The notes below the pieces were generated by a model. The model ran no database searches and was not told where the DNA came from. It saw nothing but the letters and a program-made list of their open reading frames with translations. Both the position numbers and the translations under genes were made by a program. Below, piece after piece: positions 32,705-41,223 of a DNA stretch of 64,000 nt. Where the stretch lies: assembly GCF_014699055.1 (NCBI RefSeq), contig NZ_JACXAC010000002.1, forward strand, positions 620,001-684,000, read 5' to 3'. The stretch is from Hymenobacter armeniacus (GTDB lineage: Bacteria > Bacteroidota > Bacteroidia > Cytophagales > Hymenobacteraceae). Every line of letters starts with the position of its first letter. Within the stretch, counting starts at the first letter, position 1.

Positions 32705-35700
32705 ATGAGCAAACTCCTTACGTATCATCGGCCGGCTCGCTGGCTGAAACTGTTGTATGCGTTGGCCTTGCTGCTGCCCCTGACGGGGCGGGCCCAGGTC
32801 GTCATCAGCCAAGTGTACGGGGCGGGCGGTAATGCGAGCGCCACGTATAATTCCGACTACGTCGAACTGTTCAACCGCGGCGCGAGCCCGCAGTCGCTGA
32901 GTGGTTGGTCGTTGCAATATGCTTCGAGTACAGGTACTTTCAACTCGATTGTAACCTTTGGGGCAACTGTGAGCATTGCTTCGGGCAAGTACCTGTTGGT
33001 GCGCGTGGGCGCCGCCAGTACCACGGTGGGCGCGGCTATCACGTCGGACGTGACGGGCGCCGGCGGCCTGAACCTGAGCGCAACGGCGGGCAAAATTGCG
33101 CTGGCCAACAACGCCACCACCGTAACCTACGCTGCCGGAGCCCCCACCGGCACCAACGTGGTAGACTTTTTGGGCTATGGCACGGCGGCCAATGCCTCGG
33201 AAACCAGCCCGTTTCCCGCCACCAGCATCACCAACCAGCAAGCCATTTTCCGGGCGGCCGGCGGCTGCACCGATACCAACAACAACAGCGCGGACTTTGC
33301 GCTGGCCGCCGCCGCGCCGCGCAACTCGGTCACCACAGCCAGCCCGTGCGCTACTCCGGCCGAAATCAACGTGACCGATGGCGCCGTGACCTACCTCACG
33401 GGCAGCACCTACAGCGGTTTTGCCAGCACCACCGTGGGCAGCGCCGATACCAAAACGTTCACCATTGAAAATAGCGGCGGCACGGCCTTGACCGTGAGCA
33501 GCATTGCGGCCACCGGCGATTTTTCGGTGAGTGGTGCCCCCACTATCGTAGCGGCGGGCGGCTCGGCCACGTTCAGCGTCAGCTTTGCGCCCACGGCTGC
33601 CGGCACGCGCACCGGCACGCTCACCATCACCAACAGCGACGCCGACGAGGGGACCTACATCATCAACCTGAGCGGGCAGGGGCAGGCCTCCACGGCCAAC
33701 CCCGAAATCAACCTGCAACAAGCGGGCGTTACCTTCCTCACGGGCAGCACCTACAGCGGCTTTGCCAATACGGCCACGGGGGCATCCAGCGCCGCGGTGG
33801 CCTTCACCATCCAAAACCTCAGCACCACCGATGCTTTGAGCATCAGCAGCATCACTGCCACAGGCGACTTTTCGGTTTCGGGCGTGACTACGCCGGCAAC
33901 CGTGCCCGCCAATGGCTCCGTGACGGTGAACGTGGTGTTTGCGCCCACGGCGGCGGGCACCCGCACGGGCTCGCTCGTGGTGACGAGCAACGACCAGGAC
34001 GAAAGCACTTACACCATTGCCCTGCAAGGGGAGGGGCTGAACCCCACGCCGGCCATCAGCAGCCTGGCGCCGGCCACGGCCACGGCCGGCGATGGCGCCT
34101 TTACGCTCACGGTGAACGGCAGCGGCTTTGTGAGCGGCGCGGTGGTGAGCTTCAACGGCGTTGACCGGGCCACCACGTTTGTATCGGGCACGCAGCTCAC
34201 GGCCGCCATCCTGGCCAGCGACGTGGCCACCGACGGCACGTATAACGTGGTGGTGACCAACCCCACGCCGGGCGGCGGGGCCTCGGCCGCGGCCACCTTC
34301 ACGGTGAACCCGCTGCCGGCGCCCACGCTCACGGGCATCAATCCTACTTCCATTGTGGCCGGACAAGCCACCACGGTCACCTTCACGGGTACCAATTTCG
34401 TGAGCGGCGCCACGGTGAGCTTCAACGGCGCCACGCTGGCCACCACGTTTGTGAGCAGAACCACGCTCACGGCCAGCATTACGCCGCCGGCGCAGTCGGC
34501 CACGGCCACTTATCCGGTAGCCGTCACCACACCCAGCGGCACCAGCGGCACCCGCACGCTCACCGCCACCGGCGTCTTCACGCTGGTACCCATCAGCCTG
34601 GCGGCGGTGAACACGCCCGTGACGGAGGATTTTAACACCCTGGCCGCCACCGGCACCGCATCCAAAACCACCCTGCCCACGGGCTTCGACTTCTTTGAAG
34701 CCGGCGGCGATACCAACTACTCGGCCGGCACGGGCTCGTCCAACGTCGGAGATACCTACAGCTTCGGCAGCACGGCCGTGCCTACCGACCGGGCGCTGGG
34801 CACCGTGCTTAGCGGTTCGGTGACTTCGCGCTTCGGCGCTCAATACGTCAACAACACCGGCCAAACCATTACCAGCCTGGGCATCAGCTACACCGGCGAG
34901 GAGTGGCGCCTGGGCGCGGCTGGTCGGGACGACGTGCTCGATTTCCAGTACAGCACCACGGCCACGGGCGTCAACGCCGGCACGTACACCGATTTCAATG
35001 CCCTTGATTTTGTGACGCCGAACACGGCTACCACCGGCGCCAAAGACGGTAATGCAGCCGCCAACCGCACGGCCGTTTCGGGTGTTATCACGGGCCTCTC
35101 CATTGCCCCCGGCGCTACCTTCTTTATTCGGTGGCTGGACGCTGATGCCTCCGGCGCCGATGACGGCCTGGCCGTGGACGACCTCTCGGTGACGGCCAAC
35201 CCCGTGCTGGTGGCCTGCAGCGCCCCCGGCACGCCCACCTTTACCAATATCACCCAAACCACGGCCGACGTGACGGTGACCCCCGGCCCGAACGGCTCGG
35301 GGCCCTACACCGTGACGGCCACGCCCACGGCGGGCGGGGCCTCCATCTCCGCGTCGGGCGCCTCACCCGTGACCCTCACGGGCCTCACGGCCGGCAGCAG
35401 CTACTCCGTGACGGCTACCTCGACCTGCAACGCGGGCTTCAGCAGCCCCAGCGCCACGTCGGCGGCGGCCACGCTCAGCACCGCGGCCGCGCCCACGGCC
35501 ACCTTGGCCGTGACGCAAAATGGCACGGCCTACCCCAGCAATGGCGCGGCGTATGCCTTCGGCAACCAGACACTGACCACCACCAGCGCACCGGTGGTGT
35601 TCACGCTGACCAACGGCGGCACCGGAGCCCTCACCATCAGCAGCATTGCCACCACCGGCAATTTTGCGGTGAGCGGCGTGACGCCCACTACCGTAGCGGC

Positions 35701-38116
35701 CGGCGGCACGGCTACCGTGAGCGTGACCTTCACGCCCACGGCGCTGGGCACGCGCACGGGCACCTTGGTTATCACTTCGGATGCCAGCACCGGCGCTGCC
35801 TACACCGTAAACCTGACGGGCAACGGCACGGCGGTGCCGACGCCGGAAATCGACGTGCAGCAGGCCAGCACCAGCTACGCCAGCGGCAGCACCTTCAGCG
35901 GCTTCCCCAGCACCACGGTGGGCAGCTTCAGCCCCGTGGCCTTCACGGTCCTGAACACCGGTTCGGCGCCGCTGGCCATTAGCAGCGTGGTGCCGTCGGG
36001 CGACTTTTCCGTTGCGGCGAGTGGCCCGGCGCCCTATGTTATCCCGGCGGGCGGCTCGCTGGCGCTCAGTTTCGTCTTCGGGCCCACCGCGCCCGGCACG
36101 CGCACCGGCTCGGTGACGCTGACCAACGACGACGCCGACGAAGCCACCTACGTCATCAACCTGAGCGGCAACGCCACGGCCGCCCCGCTGCCCGACCTGA
36201 CGGTGACCACCGGCACGCCTACTTCGCCCACGCCTATTGCGGGCAATTATAACAACGTCACTATTGCGACTGGTGGCAACGCCATTGTGAGCGGCCCGCT
36301 CTCCGTGGCTGGCACCCTCACGGTACAGCTCAACGGCTTGCTCATTCAGAACTGCCAGCTCATCACCGGCACAGGCAGCTTCGTGCTGCAAGCCGGTGGC
36401 GGGCTGGCCATTTGCGACGCGGCCGGCATTTACACCACGGGGGCCTTGGGCGCTATTCGCGTGTCGGGCACCCGCACCTATAGCCCGGCAGCGGCCTACA
36501 TCTATAACGGCACGGTGGCCCAGGTGACGGGCCCCGGGTTGCCGGCGCAGGTGTCGGCCCTCGGCGTGACCAATGCCGCTGGCCTGAGCCTGAGCCAAGC
36601 CGTGGCCGTGGCCCAGCAAGTGACGCTGCAAGTGGGCAATCTGAACACCAGCGGCCAAGCGTTTACGCTGCTCTCCTCGGCGGCCGGCACGGCCGTGCTC
36701 GACAACGGCAGTCAGGGCAGCGTGGTGAACGGCCCGGCCACGGTGCAGCGCTACATCAACAGCACCAACGCCATTGGCTACCGCCACTATTCGGCGCCGG
36801 TGAGCAACACCACCGTGAACGACCTGGCCACGACCGGCTTCTCGCCCATTTTCACCACCGCTTACAACACCTCGTCTACGCCGGGTACTGTGACGCCTTT
36901 CCCCAACGTGTTTGGTTACGATGAGGGCCGCGTGGGCACCGTCACGTCCAACTACGTCGGGTTTGATAAGGGGTGGTTTGTGCCCGCATCCGGCGTGCCC
37001 ATGACGCCCAACCGCGGCTACACCGTGAACGCGCCCAACACGGCTTTGGTCGACTTCGTGGGCACCCTCAACAACGGTGCGCAGAACGTGGGCGGCCTGG
37101 CCTACACCAGCACCGACGGCGGCTGGCAGTTCCTCGGCAACCCCTACCCGGCGCCGCTGGATTGGAGCACCGTGACGCCCGCCCAACGCCCCGGCATGGA
37201 CGCCGCCGTGTACGTATTCCAGAGCAGCGGCCAGTACGGCGGCAGCTACCGGAGCTACGCCAATGGCCTGGGCGGCTCCCCGCTCATTCCCACGGCGTCG
37301 GGCTATTTCGTGCGGGTGGCGGCCCAGGGCAGTGCTGGCGCCGTGAACCTGACCAACGCCAACCGCGTCACCACGTTTGCCGCCCAGCCGGCGTTTGGCC
37401 GCGGCACCGTGGACGTGCGCCCGCAGGTACACCTGCAGCTGAGCGGTGCCAGCACTGGCCTCGACGAAGCCTTTGTGTACTTTGAAGCCGGCGCCACCGC
37501 CGGGCGCGACGCGGATTTCGATGCCACCAAGCTGGCCAACCCCAGCGGTTTCAATCTGGCTTCGGTAGCCAATGGCCAGGAAATGGCCATCAACGGTTTG
37601 CCGCTATTGGGCACGGCCGCCGTGCTGGTGCCGCTCACGGTGCAGGTGCCCCAGGCCGGCAGCTACCGCTTCGAGGCCGCCAACGTGGCCAACTTCACCG
37701 GTACCGTGACGCTGGTTGACGCCCTCACCGGCACGCGCACGGCTCTGAACACGGGCAGCAGCTACGCCTTCACGCTGGCCGCTACCACGGCTCCGGGCCG
37801 CTTCTCGCTGGAGTTCCGGGCCGCCGGGGTGCTGGCCACCACGCCTGCGCAGGCCCTGGCCGCCCAAACGCAGCTGTTCCCGAACCCGGCCTCGACGTCG
37901 TTCCGTCTGCAGCTGCCAGTGCTGAGCAGCAAGGCCGCCGTTTCGGCCACGCTGGTGAATGCGCTGGGCCAGACCGTGCTGAGCAAGCAACTGAGCGCCC
38001 CGGCCGGCCAGGGCATCAGCGAGGAGTTTGACGTGCGCGGCCTGGCCGCGGGCGTCTACACGCTGCGCCTGAGCATCGACGGCACGCCCGTGGTGCGTAA
38101 GGTGGTGGTGGAGTAA
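32705..38116 (+). CDS. Large secreted multidomain protein with LTD, choice-of-anchor D, IPT and T9SS sorting domains
   Basis: An 1803-residue extracellular protein. A signal peptide with the hydrophobic stretch LLYALALLLPLTG is followed by a lamin-tail domain (about 30-130, VVISQVYGAGGNA). Two choice-of-anchor D repeats lie at about 219-329 and 334-444, two IPT/TIG domains at about 448-632, an unassigned beta-rich region to about 837 (DFNTLAATG), an FN3-like domain at about 839-928, two more choice-of-anchor D repeats at about 932-1040 and 1049-1158, and a long unique region. The C-terminal ~85 residues (FPNPASTSFRLQLP and VYTLRLSIDG) form a type A T9SS sorting domain. It probably acts as a surface adhesin or matrix protein. 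ATG 32705 gives the proper signal peptide. Its terminator is at 38138. Confidence 0.9.
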   Translation: MSKLLTYHRPARWLKLLYALALLLPLTGRAQVVISQVYGAGGNASATYNSDYVELFNRGASPQSLSGWSLQYASSTGTFNSIVTFGATVSIASGKYLLVRVGAASTTVGAAITSDVTGAGGLNLSATAGKIALANNATTVTYAAGAPTGTNVVDFLGYGTAANASETSPFPATSITNQQAIFRAAGGCTDTNNNSADFALAAAAPRNSVTTASPCATPAEINVTDGAVTYLTGSTYSGFASTTVGSADTKTFTIENSGGTALTVSSIAATGDFSVSGAPTIVAAGGSATFSVSFAPTAAGTRTGTLTITNSDADEGTYIINLSGQGQASTANPEINLQQAGVTFLTGSTYSGFANTATGASSAAVAFTIQNLSTTDALSISSITATGDFSVSGVTTPATVPANGSVTVNVVFAPTAAGTRTGSLVVTSNDQDESTYTIALQGEGLNPTPAISSLAPATATAGDGAFTLTVNGSGFVSGAVVSFNGVDRATTFVSGTQLTAAILASDVATDGTYNVVVTNPTPGGGASAAATFTVNPLPAPTLTGINPTSIVAGQATTVTFTGTNFVSGATVSFNGATLATTFVSRTTLTASITPPAQSATATYPVAVTTPSGTSGTRTLTATGVFTLVPISLAAVNTPVTEDFNTLAATGTASKTTLPTGFDFFEAGGDTNYSAGTGSSNVGDTYSFGSTAVPTDRALGTVLSGSVTSRFGAQYVNNTGQTITSLGISYTGEEWRLGAAGRDDVLDFQYSTTATGVNAGTYTDFNALDFVTPNTATTGAKDGNAAANRTAVSGVITGLSIAPGATFFIRWLDADASGADDGLAVDDLSVTANPVLVACSAPGTPTFTNITQTTADVTVTPGPNGSGPYTVTATPTAGGASISASGASPVTLTGLTAGSSYSVTATSTCNAGFSSPSATSAAATLSTAAAPTATLAVTQNGTAYPSNGAAYAFGNQTLTTTSAPVVFTLTNGGTGALTISSIATTGNFAVSGVTPTTVAAGGTATVSVTFTPTALGTRTGTLVITSDASTGAAYTVNLTGNGTAVPTPEIDVQQASTSYASGSTFSGFPSTTVGSFSPVAFTVLNTGSAPLAISSVVPSGDFSVAASGPAPYVIPAGGSLALSFVFGPTAPGTRTGSVTLTNDDADEATYVINLSGNATAAPLPDLTVTTGTPTSPTPIAGNYNNVTIATGGNAIVSGPLSVAGTLTVQLNGLLIQNCQLITGTGSFVLQAGGGLAICDAAGIYTTGALGAIRVSGTRTYSPAAAYIYNGTVAQVTGPGLPAQVSALGVTNAAGLSLSQAVAVAQQVTLQVGNLNTSGQAFTLLSSAAGTAVLDNGSQGSVVNGPATVQRYINSTNAIGYRHYSAPVSNTTVNDLATTGFSPIFTTAYNTSSTPGTVTPFPNVFGYDEGRVGTVTSNYVGFDKGWFVPASGVPMTPNRGYTVNAPNTALVDFVGTLNNGAQNVGGLAYTSTDGGWQFLGNPYPAPLDWSTVTPAQRPGMDAAVYVFQSSGQYGGSYRSYANGLGGSPLIPTASGYFVRVAAQGSAGAVNLTNANRVTTFAAQPAFGRGTVDVRPQVHLQLSGASTGLDEAFVYFEAGATAGRDADFDATKLANPSGFNLASVANGQEMAINGLPLLGTAAVLVPLTVQVPQAGSYRFEAANVANFTGTVTLVDALTGTRTALNTGSSYAFTLAATTAPGRFSLEFRAAGVLATTPAQALAAQTQLFPNPASTSFRLQLPVLSSKAAVSATLVNALGQTVLSKQLSAPAGQGISEEFDVRGLAAGVYTLRLSIDGTPVVRKVVVE

Positions 38117-38137
38117 TCCGCTCATTAACAACCCGGC

Positions 38138-38172
38138 AAAAAGGCCGGCCCCGCCGCGGGGCCGGCCTTTTT
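38138..38172 (+). terminator. Rho-independent terminator
   Basis: AAAAAGGCCGGCCCCG pairs perfectly with CGGGGCCGGCCTTTTT around the loop CCG. It follows the large secreted protein gene by 21 bp and has a T-tract on the plus strand. Confidence 0.92.
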
Positions 38173-38205
38173 CTGTTTATTTAGGTAATGAACTACTCGC
38201 TGGCT

Positions 38206-38667
38206 ATGAAAAAACAACTTACTGCCTGGCTGTGCTCGTTGATGGGAGCGGCGTTGATGGCCTCAACGCCCGTCGGTGCTGCGCGCCAGGGGCCGGCGCC
38301 GAGCAGCATCGCGCTGCTGGTTCTCAACCAACCGCCGTGCACGGTGCCCACCTCGCAATCGGTGTTTAAAGCCAAAGTGGTGTATACCATTGCCAGGCAG
38401 GAGCAGTCGGAGCACGGCTTTGCGGTGTCCATCAAGTTTCAGAGCACCGACCCGGGCATGACGTTTTCCAGCGGCCAGCAGGGCGTTATTCCGGTATCGA
38501 GCCGCCACGATACGCTAACGGTGGAATACCCGCTGGCCCGCATCTGGGCCAACCCGCGCCTGAAGCGGCCGCTCACCTGCTACTTCTACCTGCACCGCAA
38601 CACGGCGCCGGGCCGCAGCACGGTCATCGCCCAAACGCCGCCCATTGTGTTTCGGGAGTGCCTGTAA
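38206..38667 (+). CDS. Secreted hypothetical protein
   Basis: A 153-residue exported protein whose signal peptide MKKQLTAWLCSLMGAALMAS is best read from ATG 38206; the track from 38188 adds six residues. The mature part is beta-rich with two cysteines (PCTVPT near the front and TCYFYLHRN and ECL near the end), possibly a disulfide. It has no Cys lipobox and no sorting domain, so it may be periplasmic. No family recognised. It stands alone between a terminator and the next gene's start. Confidence 0.62.
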   Translation: MKKQLTAWLCSLMGAALMASTPVGAARQGPAPSSIALLVLNQPPCTVPTSQSVFKAKVVYTIARQEQSEHGFAVSIKFQSTDPGMTFSSGQQGVIPVSSRHDTLTVEYPLARIWANPRLKRPLTCYFYLHRNTAPGRSTVIAQTPPIVFRECL

Positions 38668-38791
38668 ACCTTGGATTGGCGGATATTGCGGAGTTCGGGT
38701 CGGCAAAAAAACAGGACCGAACTTAAACCCGGCGGCGCGCCCTGCGTCTATGGAGTATTCGTTGAAATTCCAGCACTTAAGCCGAAATCCT

Positions 38792-39670
38792 ATGAAAAGA
38801 AACTCACTCGCAGTATTGGGGCTGTCGTTGTTTGTCACGCTGGCTACTGGCCTGACGGCCCTTGCTCAGCCCCAGCATCGGCCCGGCGGAGGCCCCGGCC
38901 GCGCCGAAGTACAGGCCTATATGGCGGCCAACGTGCAGCCCGTGCTACGCCAGCAGCGCCAGCAGCTGGAATCCCAGCTTGCCGCCGAAGACCGGGCCCA
39001 GCTGGCTACGTATCGCACCCAGCTCCGGGCGCTGCAGGCCCAAGGCCAGGCCCTGCGCCAGAGCTTGCACCCCGCTGGCACTGCTCCCGGCCAGCGCCCC
39101 GAGCCAACCGATGCCCAGCGCCAGCAGCTGCACCAGCTGCACCGCGACATGCGCGACATCATGCTAAAAGTGTCCGAAATGGCGCAGAAGTATGACGCCG
39201 CCCTGACGAAGCTGGCCGCAGAAATGCAGCCGCAGCGCGAAAAGTGGAACACCGATATTCACGCCATCGTCCTCAAAAACGCCACGCCCGAGCAGCAAGC
39301 GCACATGGCCCGCTTCGAGTGGCGCGGGCATGGCGGTCAGCCGCGGTTTTTCCGGGCCGCCAAATTCCTGCTGATGGATGCCAACGCCCCGGCCGCCGCC
39401 GCCGAGCCCACGCTGGGAGCCACCAGCTTCTACCCCAATCCGGCCGCGGCCACCACCCAAATGGAGTACGAGATGAAGAAAACTGGCCCCGTTTCGGTCG
39501 ATTTGCTCGATGCCACCGGCACCAAGCTGCGCCCGCTCTTCACCGAAAGCCAGGCAGAGAAAGGCGCCCATGCCCAGCAGCTGGATTTGCACGACCTGCC
39601 CGCCGGCACCTACTTCTACAAAATCACCACCAAATCGGGCAGCGAAACCAAGCGGTTTGTGAAAGAGTAA
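38792..39670 (+). CDS. Secreted coiled-coil protein with T9SS type A sorting domain
   Basis: A 292-residue exported protein. The signal peptide is MKRNSLAVLGLSLFVTLATG (cleavage after ALA around residue 27). The body (about 30-180) is Gln/Arg/Ala/Leu-rich and helical (QQLESQLAAEDRAQLATYRT), resembling Spy/CpxP-like periplasmic helical proteins. The C-terminal ~80 residues (ATSFYPNPAAATTQMEYEMK and DLPAGTYFYKITTKSG) form a T9SS type A sorting domain that directs it through the outer membrane. ATG 38792 is chosen since the longer frame from 38645 has no coding character. It ends before a strong bidirectional terminator shared with the efflux TolC gene. Confidence 0.8.
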   Translation: MKRNSLAVLGLSLFVTLATGLTALAQPQHRPGGGPGRAEVQAYMAANVQPVLRQQRQQLESQLAAEDRAQLATYRTQLRALQAQGQALRQSLHPAGTAPGQRPEPTDAQRQQLHQLHRDMRDIMLKVSEMAQKYDAALTKLAAEMQPQREKWNTDIHAIVLKNATPEQQAHMARFEWRGHGGQPRFFRAAKFLLMDANAPAAAAEPTLGATSFYPNPAAATTQMEYEMKKTGPVSVDLLDATGTKLRPLFTESQAEKGAHAQQLDLHDLPAGTYFYKITTKSGSETKRFVKE

Positions 39671-39697
39671 CACTCTAAACCAGAGCTGCCCCCTCAC

Positions 39698-39741
39698 GCA
39701 CCAAAAAAGCCCCGCCTGTGTAAGCGGGGCTTTTTTGGTGC
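39698..39741. terminator. Bidirectional terminator between convergent genes
   Basis: GCACCAAAAAAGCCCCGC pairs perfectly with GCGGGGCTTTTTTGGTGC around an eight-base loop, with T-tracts on both strands. It closes the secreted protein gene (plus) and the TolC-family gene (minus). Confidence 0.92.
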
Positions 39742-39757
39742 ATTGCATCAGACATTA

Positions 39758-41164
39758 TTACTGCGCCTGCACCAAGTCGCCGCTGAGGCGGCGCAACTGA
39801 ATTTCGGCCTGTTTGGCCGAATAGCGAATGTCGAGCAGGCGGGTTTCGGCGTCGAGCTGGGTGCGCTGGGCTTCGCGCAGGGCCAGGGGCGTGAGCAGGC
39901 CCAGGCGGTAGCGCTCCAGCGCAATGTCCACGTTCTGGCGGGCCAGCTGGATGTTGGCTTCTTCGAGGTCGAGCAGCTGCAGGAAGTTCTGGTATTGGGC
40001 AAACGCCGTGGCCGCGTCGGCGTCGAGCTGCAGGCTCACTTGGTCGAGGCTGATTTTGCTTTGCTCTTCCACCACGCGGGCGTTCTGCTCCTGGCGACGC
40101 AGGTTGAAGCCGTCGAAAATGGGCACCGAGGCCGTGATGCCGTAGTTCAGACCTTGCACCTGGTTCACGCTGGACGTGAGCACCGTGCCCGCAAAGGCGG
40201 CGTTGTTGATGTTGCGCGTGAGGCCGTAGCCCGACACCAGCCCGATGCGCGGAAAGCGGGCCGAGCGGGCCAGCCGGCGGTCGTAGGTGGCCACCTCGGT
40301 GCCGAGGCGGGCCTGCGCCAGCCGCGGGTTGCGCGTTTTGATGCCTTCGGTGATGGCGGCTTCGTTGAGGTCGCGCGTCACGGTCAGGCTGTCGCTGGGG
40401 GCGAAATCGGTGCGGGTGTTGCGGCCCAGCAGGTTGTTGAGCCGGATTTTGGCGGCCGAAAGGGCCTGCTGCTGCTGCAGAAACAAGCTGCGGTCGGCGT
40501 TGTAGTCCACGCGGGCGGTCAGCACTTCCACTTTGGCGGCCACGCCCACGTCTACCTGCGCCTGGGTGAGGTCGATGCGCGCCTGACCAATTCGGAGGGC
40601 GGCTTCCAGGGAGGTGATTTTGCCGGCCTGGCGCACCACGTCATAGTAGGCGTTGGTCACGGTTTCCACGGTTTCCTCCACCGTGGCGCGCGTGATTTGC
40701 TGCTGCTGCTGGCGTAGGGTTTTCAGCCGGTCGTAGGCGATGAACATGCCAAAGCCGTCGAACACCGTCCAGCCCAGCGTCACGTTGGTGTTGAAGGCGT
40801 TGGACGTGGCCCCGTTCACGATGCGCGGGTCGTTTTCGCCGAATTTCTGGTTGATGTTGTTGTTGTTGAACGTGCGGGTCAGGTTGCCGGTCAGGCTGGG
40901 CAGCTGCCCGGCGTTGCCGCGCGTCACGTTGTTCTCGGCAATGGCCTCGTCCTGCCGCGCCAGCAAGATGCCGAAGTTGTGCTGCAGCGCCTCGGCCACG
41001 GCCTGTTGCAGCGACAGCGGCGGGGCCTCGGCCACGCTGGCGGGCTTGGTGAGCTGCCGCGGCCGCGACGTGGGCACGCCGCCTTTCGGCACGCTGTTTT
41101 TAGGCACCTGCGCGTGGCCGAGCAGCGGGGCAACTACTAGAAAGAAAAGAGGTAATCGTTTCAT
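39758..41164 (-). CDS. TolC-family outer-membrane efflux protein
   Basis: A 468-residue outer-membrane factor. The signal peptide MKRLPLFFLVVAPLLGHAQ is followed by two copies of the helical OEP repeat, e.g. LSLQQAVAEALQHNFGILLARQDEA near the start and SKISLDQVSLQLDADAATAF and LLTPLALREAQRTQLDAETR later. It forms the outer exit channel of the tripartite pump with the next two genes (RND transporter 41224, adaptor 44521), which all read on the minus strand in the order adaptor-pump-channel. The start ATG 41164 is typical. Confidence 0.92.
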   Translation of the reverse strand: MKRLPLFFLVVAPLLGHAQVPKNSVPKGGVPTSRPRQLTKPASVAEAPPLSLQQAVAEALQHNFGILLARQDEAIAENNVTRGNAGQLPSLTGNLTRTFNNNNINQKFGENDPRIVNGATSNAFNTNVTLGWTVFDGFGMFIAYDRLKTLRQQQQQITRATVEETVETVTNAYYDVVRQAGKITSLEAALRIGQARIDLTQAQVDVGVAAKVEVLTARVDYNADRSLFLQQQQALSAAKIRLNNLLGRNTRTDFAPSDSLTVTRDLNEAAITEGIKTRNPRLAQARLGTEVATYDRRLARSARFPRIGLVSGYGLTRNINNAAFAGTVLTSSVNQVQGLNYGITASVPIFDGFNLRRQEQNARVVEEQSKISLDQVSLQLDADAATAFAQYQNFLQLLDLEEANIQLARQNVDIALERYRLGLLTPLALREAQRTQLDAETRLLDIRYSAKQAEIQLRRLSGDLVQAQ

Positions 41165-41223
41165 GGAGAAATTTCAGAACAGCTGATTCTCCTCCTTAGC
41201 AGGAAGAAGAATCGCGCATTGGC

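Noticed and set aside
32639..35257. 872-residue open frame antisense to the large secreted protein
   Set aside because: Arg/Gly/Ala-rich shadow of GC-rich, repeat-rich coding sequence, without motifs; the plus-strand frame has clear domains.
35363..37432. 689-residue antisense open frame in the same gene
   Set aside because: Same reason: composition of a shadow frame, no motif or start signal.
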